Of a DNA stretch of 64,000 bases, positions 31,519 to 43,900 are shown in pieces. The DNA comes from Macrosoma leucophasiata (taxonomy: Eukaryota; Arthropoda; Insecta; Lepidoptera; Hedylidae), in contig JAWQUS010000001.1 in assembly GCA_036365455.1 (NCBI GenBank), forward strand, positions 21,741,001 to 21,805,000, given 5' to 3'. A program made the position numbers and the translations under genes. The notes beneath the pieces were generated by a model. The model did not search any database and was not told the origin of the DNA. It saw only the letters and a list, made by a program, of their open reading frames with translations. How positions within the stretch are numbered: position 1 is the stretch's first letter; every line of letters starts with the position of its first letter.

Positions 31519-34500
31519 ATGCCTCCGAAAAAGCATATTATGAGTACATCGAATCAAATAAAACAGGTAGATATCTTCCTTTGGAATATTATCAGATTTC
31601 TTTATTAACTACCAGATTAAATACTTGCAACATTGAGGTAAGTTGCTAGATAATAAATTGTAATACCTAACGTAGGGATTTAGGTAAGGTAAGATGAATT
31701 CTTCAGCGAATCTCGCAGAAGAACTCAGGTTTTTGGTTTTCTTACTACTAGGTAGGTGTGGGGGACGGACCGGCCCACCGAAGAAAAAGCAAAAAATGGC
31801 CCGTCGTCGTGGACCATGGTTTAAATATTTATGTTTCGCTCTTTAAAGTAGCCCAAGTGGGAATTTTTTAAATTTACTCCAGCGGGTCAGATTGAGATAC
31901 AGCAAATACCATGCATCCTATTCAGTACCTAATTCATCAAATCTGAGATTTCCTTAGGGCTTCCGCATCCAAATCGTCAGAATTGTGGATGGGAGCTTTG
32001 ATTGGGTTCACTTTACATCCTCTCGAAGTATTTGACATTCTTGAATAATTTTTCACCTTCTCATGTACCTACTATTGGTATTAGATATAGATATAGCGGG
32101 GGTCATAGATCACAAACATTTTTGAAAAGGTCATGACTGACGTGAAGTTAAGTGTTAATTATGTAATGAAGTAGCAAACAAGCATACAGTTTACATTGAT
32201 AGTAAGTAATACTCATTATGGTAATGCTGTAGCCTATTAACGTCAACATGAAACCAGAGATTTCAATGTACGAGTCGATGGGTCGCCACTCCTGAGGCCT
32301 AAGGTATTATGCCTCTGTGCCGGCAATTACAGGGCCGTATGTTACCACCTGACTGGAACACGATAGTGCTAAACAATACCATTTAGCGGCAAGTAGATTA
32401 GGTAATGCGGTGGTGCCTACACTCGCGAGCTCCGTCACTAGAGCTCTACCACCAGTAAGTGTGATTTTGATAAATTTTTGTACGAATTACGAGCACCTTG
32501 TCGTGCTCCTAGCTATTGGACTTATTACACGGCACGGTATTCAGGGTACGATAGCAAGGGTCATGGTAGTGTAATAACATTTAGGGAGTTAGGGCCCTAA
32601 TTAGGGCGACCGGAGCGGCCCGGTCAGCTTAACGCCCTAACTACACACAGTACAAATATGAAAAATATGGAAACTACGTACAAAACGTTCAAAATGGCAC
32701 ACTCACTCAAACGTGCGGATCGACGGTCGATTAGCGTGTAACTCGGAGCTGCAGGACCGCGAGAACCGCTTAGGGGCCTCGTTGATGCGCATGTTTGTGT
32801 GATTACGCAGTTTCAACGTTTTGTACGTAGTTTCTATACTGTTCATATTTGTACTGTGCCTGAGTTAGGGTCCTGTCTATCGGATAGTGTAATAAGCGGC
32901 AACCCAGCGCGAGGCCACGCCACGCCTCTCCACGCCCATCCTTTCTGCCGGACCCTGAATACCGTGTCGTGTAATAGCCTTTTATGAAATAAAGCGATAT
33001 ATTAAAGAATACTATTGTAACGTTTACGGTAAACGAAATGCTTGTTTTTAATCGATTTGTTAATTTTATTTAGAAAAAGTATGTCTACAAGAGACTAATG
33101 GAGATCAGTTTGAAGTTAGACGAGTATATCTATAAGGGGAAAGTTATATCGGTCGATGACGCTGAAATGTGTTTAAATGAAGTTATTTCATTCAAAACAT
33201 ACTGCTATGGAGATGCAAGATCACTTCAGGTATGTTTTACACATTTCTAAAAACAGTAAGTACTTATAGCTTTGTACGGCCCTGTAATTTCCGGCACAGA
33301 GGCATAACACCTTAGGTCTCAGGAGTGGTAAGGCATCTGCATTTTGATCGTGGTCTTTGTGTGGGTGTCTATAGGCTGCAGTCATCACTTAACATCAATG
33401 TGAACTGCAGGCTTGTTTGCCACTTCGATTACATAAAAAAAAAAAAAAAAAATGTGCTAAAAATAAATTAAATTTTTTTCCTTAAGAATACTGCAGCCTA
33501 TACCTAAACGTCTACACAAAAACCGAAGGTCAAATACAGATGCGTTACTAGACCTGAGGCCTATTTTACCTCCGTCTTAGTAGGCCCTGGGTCTTCTGCT
33601 TTTATCTCGAAATAGAAGCAGCGATTATTTTTTCCGACACTTACCTCACTGATAAATATCACGGGACCGTACATTACTATCTAACCGGAACACGATAGTG
33701 CTGAAATCTACCATTTAGCGGCAGATAAGGTAATGCGGTGTTGCCTAAGCCACTTGAACTTCGACATTGGAGCTCTACCACCAGTAGGTACTAAAGAAAC
33801 TAAGCCAATTATTTAGATAATATAGAAAAAGAAGAATATAGAAATATAATAAAAATAGAATTAAGTAGATAAGATTTTATTTTTAAATCTAGAAGTTCTG
33901 TTTTGATGTAATTCAACAGTATTAACAATGAAATAAATAATCAAATTACCAATTTTATGTTCAAGGTAATTGAAAAATTAACGAGACATCTGAAGTTTAT
34001 ACTCGCAGAGAAAACTCCAAATGTTATTTTAATATCACACTCTGTTACTTTACCTAATACTTCTAATTATTCAATCGATAAAATTATTGCAAATACTTCT
34101 TTAGAAACACCTACCATAGAAACACAATACAGAAAATATACAACTATTAACGATGGTGAAGTTAATAAGAATTATTTTAATCCTGATAAAATATGTCTTA
34201 GTCAAGTTACCAACACAATGAATGCTCATGAAACAAATATAAATATAAGTTTAGAAAATCTTTCACTTCAAGACCAACTTGAAAATAAAAAATCTACAAT
34301 AAATAACAATATTGTTAACTCTGAAGTTCGGAGCCCAACCACTATTAAAGAAAATAATCAATTATTATTATCTCATAATAACAATCCTATTGCAATATCT
34401 GATATGAGAAAAGATAAAGATAATATCATAGATTTAGATCCTAAAGAAAGCATAGAAATGAGTCGTGACTCACAGAAGGAAATAAAAATGACACCGTCGG

Positions 34501-35108
34501 GCGAAACAGTTAATATTCGGAACCCAAAATCAGAAAGTAGCTTAGTTGAGTGTAATATTAGACCTACTCTTAACGAAAACTGCCTTGAGTTTAACAAACC
34601 AGGCAATACTCAATGTACTAACTTTGAAGATAATAGACCTAGTAACTACTTAGATGATAATATCGCTGAATGTTCTCAAAGTATTCTTACCAACTACAAT
34701 AAAGCAAATCACGAACAATTGGAAAGACTCCGTTATCCAGTAACAAAACAATTGACACCGATGAAGAATACTATCGAAAAAGCATTTGACAACTGCAAAA
34801 ATAAAAATGATTCCAATACTACGTCAAAAAGGAAGGTCACTCGGAAGAGAAAAGACATTATTGCCGATGACAAAAAGACTACTAAAGAACCACTAAGATC
34901 TGTTAAAAAGACAGTAAAAAAAACAAACTCAAACCGTACCTTAAAAACTAAGCAACATACTGAAAACGATCTAGTGTGGATTGAAAATGTGAAATATGTT
35001 AGGGAAATATGTCCCACTGAATATGATGTTCGAATGAAAAATTTAACAGACAGTTTCTGGGAAAACGTTACGTCTCCTTACTGTAATGAAAATGACTTTA
35101 TGAATTAA
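31519..35108 (+). CDS. Unrecognised Lys/Asn/Ser-rich protein, 3 exons, 448 residues
   Basis: Exons: 31519-31566 (ATG, MPPKKHIMSTSNQIKQ), 33074-33229, 33966-35108 (TAA). Splice borders are CAG/GTAGAT, TTAG/AAAAAG, CAG/GTATGT and CAAG/GTAATT; every junction is phase 0. The first about 100 residues look ordered (YKRLMEISLKLDEYIYKGKV, VIEKLTRHLKFILAEK). The middle is low-complexity, rich in N, S, K and T. Around residues 365-400 is a basic run (KRKVTRKRKDIIADDKKTTK) that could direct it to the nucleus, and the end is better structured (DLVWIENVKYVREICPTEYD). I cannot assign a function. Exon 3 alone is strong evidence of a gene; exon 1 is the least certain part. Introns hold S1 repeats and a foldback MITE. 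Confidence 0.7.
32173..32457 (-). repeat. S1 repeat, full minus copy
   Basis: GCAAACAAGCATACAGTTTAC to GAGCTCTACCACCAGT, in intron 1 of the unrecognised gene at 31.5-35.1 kb. Confidence 0.8.
32523..32975. mobile_element. Palindromic foldback MITE
   Basis: Ends TATTACACGGCACGGTATTC against its reverse TATTACACGACACGGTATTC. Inner arms also pair: CAGTACAAATATGAA with TTCATATTTGTACTG and ACTACGTACAAAACG with CGTTTTGTACGTAGT. About 453 bp, in intron 1 of the unrecognised gene. Confidence 0.8.
33274..33452 (+). repeat. S1 repeat, 5'-truncated, long A tail
   Basis: Starts at TGTACGGCCCTGTAATTTCC and ends in about 18 A. Little diverged, hence young. Intron 2 of the unrecognised gene. Confidence 0.8.
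33485..33785 (-). repeat. S1 repeat, diverged minus copy
   Basis: ATACTGCAGCCTATACC to CTCTACCACCAGTAGG; tail-to-tail with the copy at 33274-33452. Confidence 0.7.
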
Positions 35109-36502
35109 TGTACTTGGTTTTCATAAAATATTAAAAGAACAAAGATGATTCATAGGTTTATTTTCAATTTTTTAAAGATTAACACAGTAAGGATTGAGTC
35201 AACAATGACAAGAATTAAAAAGTGTAAGCAAAAATGTGTGTGTTAATGATATTCAACAATAACTGATTGAGATAATTAATAATATACATATATTTTATTT
35301 TAGGCCGACGAATACGTAGGCCTATAACTAGACTCGGCTTCCTCCTTGGTGAGTAAAAAAGCGATATTTTACATATATAAGATGTCTTTTACCGAAACCG
35401 CCATACTCTAGAAACAGTAGAGCCGATAAACTTTAATGCTCCACATTAAAATTTACTCCGCGGATAAAACATTTAGATAGATTAACTAAATTTGGCCATT
35501 TTGTTTTTAAAGCATATCAGCTACTAGTGGACTCATCTCTCGTCCTTTCAAAACCCGTGCCAGAGTATGGCGGATCAGCTACGTTCAGCCGAAAAACACA
35601 AACAACAAACTGGCAGCTAATTACAATGCAATGTTAAAAGATACAGAAATATATTTATATATTAAAATTTAGTAACATATTATTGCAGCATTTAAAGCGG
35701 GTACACTTTAGGCGCCACCTTTGCGTAGAGCGTACGGTGGTATTGTAAATAATCATGACAAGTTTCATAGACAGATTTTTGTGCAATTCAGGCGCGGTTT
35801 AATTGAAACCTTCAAAAACTCAAGCTTTGTACTACACATGCTTTCTATCTCATGTCCGCCTCTTTACTGTGGCTTTTTCGTTTCATCGACTTCCAATTGA
35901 CAACAATGTTTAAGACGTTTTCACTTCAAAAGCACAAGGTGAAACAGCTGCAAAAAATGGAACATCTCACTTGCTGGTATTTAAATAGTTTTACCTCACC
36001 GGAATAAAGTTGGTCTCTCCTATTAACAGTAATAGCCATATTACACTATTGCTTAAAAACGTGTCAAACATTGGAAAATATTCTTTTGGTTATTATAATA
36101 ATAAATAATTGAATTATATTACTGTTTTACTGCACCTCTATTTAATTTACAAATCTTTTTTTTTATGATTCTTTATGTTCAAGTGCACACTTGTCAAAAA
36201 ATTGGCACGCCAATCTCACTTTCAAGAGACCTCATAAATCACATTAGCAAAGCGCGCACTTCAAAACGCCTAATGTGTACACGGAGTAATCTATAAATAT
36301 TGTAATTTATAATCTATATAATCAACAAAAAAAACATCACACGACAATATACAATAATGTAATTAACATTTTATAACATTCTCAACATTTCATCTAAACA
36401 TACATACATGGATTTATCTATATTTATAACAACAGATATTTAACAAAACCATGACCGAGTCATTTAAATACAAACATAGATATTCTGTAAAAAAGTTATT
36501 TA
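35109..36502. other. Intergenic, with one exon-like segment
   Basis: AT-rich. At 35294-35350 a short segment has splice signals on both strands: plus TTTTATTTTAG/GCCGACG and TTG/GTGAGTAA; minus CACCAAG/GAG with the short reading EEAESSYRPTYSSA and stop, then AATAAA. I could not connect it to a gene. Confidence 0.35.
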
Positions 36503-37766
36503 AAAAAGTGGGGAAAAAGTCTTTTCGCATTATAGTATGTATGATCTTGTAATAAAATCTCTTTGGCTGTAGTGTTTGTATCTGGCTGGTTTTGGTATCA
36601 TTGAAAGTTAAAATTTCAATGAACATTATTCCAAATTCAAATTAGGCAAATGTGTGATTTTCATTTGTTTTTCGTACTGTCAAGATGAGTGAATCTAATG
36701 AAGAAATTCGATACATTTTAAAATTTTACTACAAAAAAAGTAAAAATGCAACGCAAGCCGCGAAAAATATTTGCGATGTTTATGGACCTAGTGCAGTGTC
36801 TGTGAGAGTACCACAAATTTGGTTTAAGCGTTTTCAATCCGGAAATTTTGATGTCAAAGATGCATCTCGCTCTGGTCGCCCTATTACGGATAAAAAGTGG
36901 AGCAAGATCGACATATCAGTAGTTACGACGTAGCTGAAGAACTGAGAATTGATCACAAAACAGTTTTGGCGCATTTGAAAAAAGCTGGGTACAAAAAAAA
37001 ACTCGATATTTGGGTACCTCACGAGCTCACTGAAAGAAACCTAATGAACCGTGTACTCATTTGTGATTCTTTATTATGACGTAATGAAACCGAATCATTT
37101 TTGAAGAAGCTGATAACTGGTGATGAAAAGTGGATCACGTACGACAAGAACGTGCGAAAAAGGTCGTGGTCAAAGTCCGATCAGGCTTCACAGACTGTGG
37201 CGAAACCCGGGTTAACTCGCAATAAGGTGATGTTGTGTATGATTGGAAGGGCATTATTCATTATGAGCTATTACCACCAGGCAGGACTATCGATTCGGAA
37301 CTCTATCAATCATCGAACAACTGATGAGATTAAAGCAAGAAGTTGAGAGAAAGCGGCCGGAATTGATCAACAGAAGGGGTGTGGTGTTTCATCATGATAA
37401 CGCTAGACCTCACACATCTATAGCCACTCAGCAAAAATTAAGAGAGTTTGGCTGGGAGGTGTTAATGCATCCGCCGTATAGTCCTGACCTTGCACCTTCA
37501 GATTTCCACCTGTTTCGGTCTCTTCAGAATTCTTTATGCAATGGTAGGTTAACATCACGAGAGGACTGCCAAATCCACTTGTCGCGGTATTTTGATGAGA
37601 AGTCCCAAATTTTTTATAGCAATGGGATCAAGTCCCTACCTACAAGATGGCAAAAGGTTATCGAACAAAATGGTACATACATACTTTAGTTAAATTTAAA
37701 TAAACTGTATTAAAAAATGTTTTGAATTATCTTAAAAAATGCGAAGAAACTTTTTCCCCAACCTAA
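36503..37766 (+). mobile_element. mariner transposon, inactivated
   Basis: Right end (reverse) TTAGGTTGGGGAAAAAGT; left end GTGGGGAAAAAGTCTTTTCG. The transposase runs 36685-37689 in three frames: helix-turn-helix region (ATQAAKNICDVYG, WFKRFQSGNFDVKD), first catalytic Asp in GDEKW, second in HHDNARPH, third in PYSPDLAPSDFHLF (D34D spacing). Frameshifts occur near 36895 and 37235 and there is a TGA at 37077. The catalytic residues survive, so inactivation looks recent. Confidence 0.9.
36685..37689 (+). pseudogene. mariner transposase pseudogene
   Basis: A cut-and-paste DNA transposase that would act on its own inverted repeats. It is broken by two frameshifts and one stop (positions given in the mariner entry), so no full-length product is possible. 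The N-terminal DNA-binding half (MSESNEEIRYILKFYYKKSK onward) and the C-terminal catalytic half can each be read without gaps. Confidence 0.88.
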
Positions 37767-40224
37767 TATAATCACTTTACATTGTAAATAAACAACAATA
37801 CTCTTTTCTGTTGTAAATACAAGGTGAATTAATAAACCTGAGATACATTTCAGATACTAAAGAAACTTTCCTAGTTTCTGGATAATGATAAAATACAATT
37901 GAAATAATTTTCGACTTCTGTACTTTGTTTATGGATAAATTACACTTCTTCCCATCACACCACTACTACATATTCGTAGGAAAATATTTTCCATCAAAAT
38001 CTGTGTCACGCCGAATTAAAAAATCATAATACTCCTACAATTGCTAATTTAATAAGGATTTGGAATGAATTACAAATGCTATAGATTACATACTATTACT
38101 CTTATAATTTTAATAACACGCATAACTGTTATTCGAATATGTGAATCTCGATTGATGAAAAAGCTACCCACAGTTTAACAATCACCCCATTAACATTAAT
38201 ATTGAACAACGAGAGCTACGCAATCAATTTTTTTTTCGCCCTTATCATGATCAAGGTTTCCGTTCTTAGGGCGCCCACACGAAACTGCGATGTCAAATTG
38301 CCACATTGTTCTGCTGTAGTTGAAGACGCGTAGACCAATTTATATTTATAAACTGACCGCATCTAGCAATTTTTAAATGTTAATATTTTTTTTAATTGAA
38401 AGATCTTACTATATTTTACCTTTCTAATAGACACTAATTGTATGTAACAAAAGAAGCCCATAAATGATTATTTATGACTAGTAAAATAAAAAAGAGATCT
38501 TAATAATATAGACGCTTTCGCAGTAGCAGATATAAATTAAAATAATTAAATTCCTTACTTCACAAGTAAAAAATGATTGTTATAAATACCAAAAACAAAA
38601 CATACTTATTCCAATAATCTCAAACTTTAAAAGTTCATTAAACCGCCAAAACACGAGAGATCGCCGGCGGCGAATGAACAATTAAAATCAATAATAATTG
38701 TCATATATTTCTCGCGAGCTGACGGCTCAATCGTCGTTAACAAGTAAATATTAATAAATATTAATATTTAAACGTGCTGATCTCAAACATAAATGGTACA
38801 CATCGTCGAATCTAAAAATTCCTTCCTTCATCAAACATATTACCTACTTACATTGTGTGAGAAATATTACGATTTATACGATACTAGTGGCCCACCCCGG
38901 CTTCGCCCGAGCTGCTCCGTACCTATTAGACATAGCCTGATGATAAATGGACTATCTAACACTGAAAAAACTTTTCAAATCGGACAAGTAGTTCCTGAGA
39001 TTAGCGCGTTCAAGCAAACAAACAAACTCTATAGCTTTATAATATTAATTATAGATTACCGATGTTCACTTCTATGTTCGCCGTTTATGCCATCTAGCCA
39101 GAGATTAAAAGACCAAGGAACAATAACAATAAACTTCAATGTATTGCATTTTTTATATTACAAAATTTTCATGTTTATAGAAGTTTAGGCTATAAATTTT
39201 AGATTGGACGATTTCTATATAACATAGGGATTTAACTTTATCTTATTATCAACTCATATTTAATTTTGTTGTACTAAGCTATGCGTACGTTATGGAACCA
39301 GCCCATGACTACTATTAACTACAACATTAAGTAGAAATACTTGAAAAAATCATAATTATACATAATTTTCATACAAACTAAATAACAAATATCGCAAATA
39401 AAATGCTTAAATCAATGTCCGCACGACAGCGATGCGCATCACGGGCTGTTTAAACATGATTAGAGATGCCGCATATTCGGCAACTATTCGAATTCGTAAT
39501 CAACCTATTCGACCAACCACTTTTCCCCTCAAACGCCGCAAGTCCGTCCGTCCGTTACTTTTTGCGGTCAATTGGTAGGTGTACAATATACAAAATTTCA
39601 GTGTCTTTAATGCTTAGAAAAAATAATAAAGGTAACCGAAATTTTACATCAATGCTTTGAACTAAAAAGGATTTAGCTTTTGACCATATGGTCATACATG
39701 CGTATTTATGCATCATACTTATCTATCATATACAATACAACATTGAGCTATACAAAACATTTCCTTTTCAGAATTGCACGTAATACAATGATCACTGCGA
39801 AGAACACATTTTAATATGAATATAAGAAAATTCTAGCGAGTTTATGAACTTATAATCTAGTGAATATCGTTGCAAATCAGGCGTTTTTTCAATGGCCATC
39901 GCGCATTATAAAAAGAGTGCTCATCCAATCGGTCATGTCATGGAAATGCCTTATTTATGTGTTGATAAAGTCTATTTTACAATGTTTTTCTATGATAAGA
40001 AACTTCTTCGATGATACCCGCACTATTAATCACACTGTGATATTTTAGACGAGGACGTATCGATATTTTATATGCTTATGCGTTTAAATTATGTTTTTCT
40101 ATGATGTCTTGCAATAGGATCATGGAAAAACTCCCGTAACATACATAATTCTATAATGTCGTCACAAGTGATTGGATCACATAAACAATATTACGAATGT
40201 AATAATCAGTATAGTACCCATCCA
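37767..40224. other. Intergenic between two convergent genes
   Basis: AT-rich and mostly featureless. A Helitron relic lies at 38884-39055 and a dispersed repeat shared with 885-950 lies at 38640-38697. No supported exon. Confidence 0.5.
38884..39055 (-). mobile_element. Short non-autonomous Helitron
   Basis: Plus strand CTAGTGGCCCACCCCGGC to TAATTATAGA, i.e. minus-strand start TCTATAAT and end CTAG; insertion between A and T. Related to 7591-7775. Confidence 0.6.
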
Positions 40225-40750
40225 GTAATATTGCCATCGAGCTTAGAAAAGAAACAATAGACGGCTATTTTCGAGTTCGTAGAGCGTTATCTCTGTTGCA
40301 CACTGTCTACGCAGGCACTAATAGTCCGGTATTGGTCAAAACTTGATCAAAATGGTCGACAAACGTCACTGGTTTCACTGGTGGTAGAGCTCCAGTGACG
40401 GAGCTCGCGGGCGTAGGCACCACCGCATTACCTAATATACTTGCCGCTAAATGGTAGTGTTCAGCACTATCGTGTTCCGGTCAGGTGGAAGTGTACGGCC
40501 CTGTAATTTCCGGCACAGAGGCGTAACACCTTAGGCCTCAGGAGTGGTAACGCATCTGCATTTTGACCTTAGTCTTTGTGTGGGTGTCTATAGGCTGCAG
40601 TCATCACTTAACATCAACGTGAACTGCATGCTTGTTTACCACTTCCATTACATTATAAAAAAAAAAAGATAGGTTGTGTGTGAAAGAGATAACGCTCTAC
40701 AGAGTCGAAATTGTCCGAAGTCTCTCTCCTAGGGTCGATGTGCAATATAA
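40225..40750. mobile_element. Foldback MITE (GCACATCGA family), split by S1
   Basis: Left arm ATCGAGCTTAGAAAAG...GTAGAGCGTTATCTCT, right arm AGAGATAACGCTCTAC...GGGTCGATGTGCAAT. An intact relative is at 62416-62664 and a split one at 63517-64000. Confidence 0.75.
40377..40668 (+). repeat. S1 repeat inserted in a foldback MITE
   Basis: A near-consensus full copy with an A tail lies inside the palindromic element 40225-40750. Confidence 0.85.
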
Positions 40751-40926
40751 ATTGCTGCGTACTATATGTATATGTATACATTTAATACAATTATAGGGGA
40801 TTTTATACAACAAAGATAAGCTTTATCCATATTATACATAGAATAATTTGACTCCCTTTGCTCCTTCCACAGCTTACTGACAATATATCAGTTTCCTTTT
40901 TAGACCAAAATTACTCCATTCTAAAA

Positions 40927-43900
40927 TTAAAAGCTAAACTTTCCCCTGACCTTGAAGAACCCCATACTAGTCTTGTTATGAAGCAGTGACGTCACGCCCA
41001 CGTAACTCTGGATCACGATGGGCGAATGGTGTATACAGCACGCGGACGATGGCATGCTCTCAACGGCTCTTTGAAGCTTCACCGCAAATGTTTCCATGTC
41101 GTATGTACTCCTCTCGTCATCGGGACCATCTGTAATCAGAAACGAAAATAGCGAGTCTTTGGCGGGAACCTCGAAAGAGGCGTGTGGTGCTCTTATTTTA
41201 TTTCATTTTCTTAGTGTATTTTTAAGTTATCTATACATATAATAAAACAGTAAAACCCGCGTGTCTGTACATTGTATATATTTACGAAAAACTAATTGGG
41301 GGCGATGTTAAAATAGTATTAGAACATTTTCATTGATTTTTAATTTTATTGTCTGTCTGTTTGTCTGTTTGTCCCTTTGTCCAGGCTAATCTCCGAAAAT
41401 ACTGGACGGATTCGAATGAAACTTTTTGTGGTGTATAGATACTAAGCCTGGCCAACATTTAGGCTACTTTTTAGTTCGGGAAAATCCCTCATTCCCACGG
41501 GAATCTCTACATTTAATAAAATCGTAGGAAAGTCAAAAATGTACATAGAATATTTTTTAAAAGAATACTTGGGACGTGATCTACAATAGAAATCGAAGCC
41601 AAAAATATTGTTTTCAGATTTTTTGTCTGTTTGTCTGTATGTATGTCCGGGCTAAACGAAAAAAGTACCTACTAAATGGCACCTGTTAGTAATATTCATA
41701 CAAAATTTAAAGTAAATTTTGCATGAATATTACTAACAGGTCCGGTCCACATATAGGCTACATATAATCACGCTCTCATCATCTCCTACGGGGGAAGAGC
41801 TGTAAATCTTTAAAATCGTAGGAAAGACAAAACTGTACATTGATTTTTTTATTTTAAAGAATACTTGGGGCGTAATCAACTATCGAAACTAATCAAATAT
41901 AGTGTTTGTTTTGTCTGTTGGTGTTTGTCTGTATGTATGTCCGAGCTAAACTCAAAAACTAGGGTTCTTAATGGATTCACTTCAAATTATGCATGAATAT
42001 TAGATAATTTTCAAGGACACCGCATTGGGTAAGGTTTATAGGTACCGTGCATCCAAATAATGGCGAAAGCTGTTTCCTGCGGTTGTTACTTCACACGGTC
42101 CGAGGCCCAACGTATTTCACTGAGGACATTTGATGGCCTAGAGCAGCTATACTCTAAGTGTGTTCTGCGGAACCCTATGGTTCCGTGATACCTCTGTCGG
42201 GGTTCCGCAAGAATTTAGAAAAAAAAATCAAAATACCTCTCTCTGGTCGCTCCGCGGCCGCACAAAACGCTATGAACGTTATTTATTTATTTATTTGTAT
42301 TTGTAGAAACATGTGTTACAATAGCTGGTACAATATCTCATAAGTTTGGTATCAACAATTTTATACTTGTACAACCCGTTCGCTCTAAGTTTGCCGGTCT
42401 GTGGAATGCGCGTACCCTCCCCCACGTGACAACAAAATATATAATGTGTCATTGTTTTACCCAAATATGTACGTACACAATTTTTATTGTTACAATGAAA
42501 TAAAAAATATTTTTATATTATGTATTGCTGACTACTGAGCGCTACTTTTCGAACGTCATACCTATCGCCAGCGGCAAACTTAAAACGAGCGGGTAGTATA
42601 CTTTAGAGCGCGCAGTCTCTTTGATAAAAGCCGCCTCTGAATTAGACGCTATAGTTGTCAACAAGCGACTTTCGACTCTAACTTCAAAGGATAAAGTCGA
42701 TATTGTTTACAACGCAATTTTTAAATTTCTGTTTTTATTTTTGCTTTTTGTTTATCAAAGGTGCCAACTCGAGTATTTTCGAGAATATTTGAGATCGAGT
42801 CTAGATATAAAAGCGGCGATCGCGCGTCGCGCGTCGTCAGTTGACGATTAGCGTTCGGAGCGATAAGTTACTACCTACTTACAAGTTTGCTAGCGAGAAA
42901 CTAGTGTTCATTGTTTTACTGCCTGCTGTATTCTGTCGTCTCAGTTTTATACATTTCTTCACTGTAGGTACTAAATTTAGTCTCTTATACGCATTAACGA
43001 TTGTGCATTATTTAAACCCCACTATCCTGACGTGTAACATTATAAATAAAGAAGAATGGAACGTTGGCTTAAAGGTGTTGCAAAAACTGCGATGGCTGTC
43101 TCGGGGTAAAACTTTAACAAGGCTATTTGAACTTAGAGCCGAGTTACAAATGTTTCTTTCAGCAGATACTTCTTTTAATTTGAAGGACCGTTTATATGAT
43201 AAAACTTGGTTGTTTCGATTGTCTTTTATGGCGGATATCTTTCAAAAACTTAACGAATTGAATTTATCGTTGCAAGGTAAACAGACAACAGTGTTTCAGG
43301 CCTATAGTAAAATAACTGCTTTTAAAAGAAAATTAGATTTTTGGATCATTTGCATTGGTAAGAAAGAAATAGAAAGCTTTACGTTACTCAGTGAGTTTGT
43401 TAGCGAAAACGACTCAGAAATGTTTGAAGATGATGTGTTTGAAGAATTGGTCCAATATCCCAGTTCGATGCGCGCATCTTTTGAAAAGTATCTTCCCGAC
43501 GAACACAATACAAAAATTAAAGTGAATTCATGGATTCATAATCCTTTTTTACCCAACTTGGAAAAGCCTGAAAACATGTCAAACGAGATATATGAATCTC
43601 TTTTAGAAATGTCATCAGACACAAGTATGGAGTCACTGTTCAAAACGACGCCTCGCAATGATTTTTGGTGCAGAATCCAAGATGAATATGCAATGCTTGG
43701 CCAAATGGCTCTGGATATTCTTCTCCCGTTCCCAACTACATATTTGTGCGAAACAGGATTCTCTGCCTACGCAGCCACGAAAACAAAATATCGCAATAGA
43801 CTGGACGCCGAAGCTGATATGAGACTCCAACTTTCTTCCATCAAACCTGATATCAACCAATTGATGAAAAATAAAAAACAGTTTCATACCTCCCACTAGT

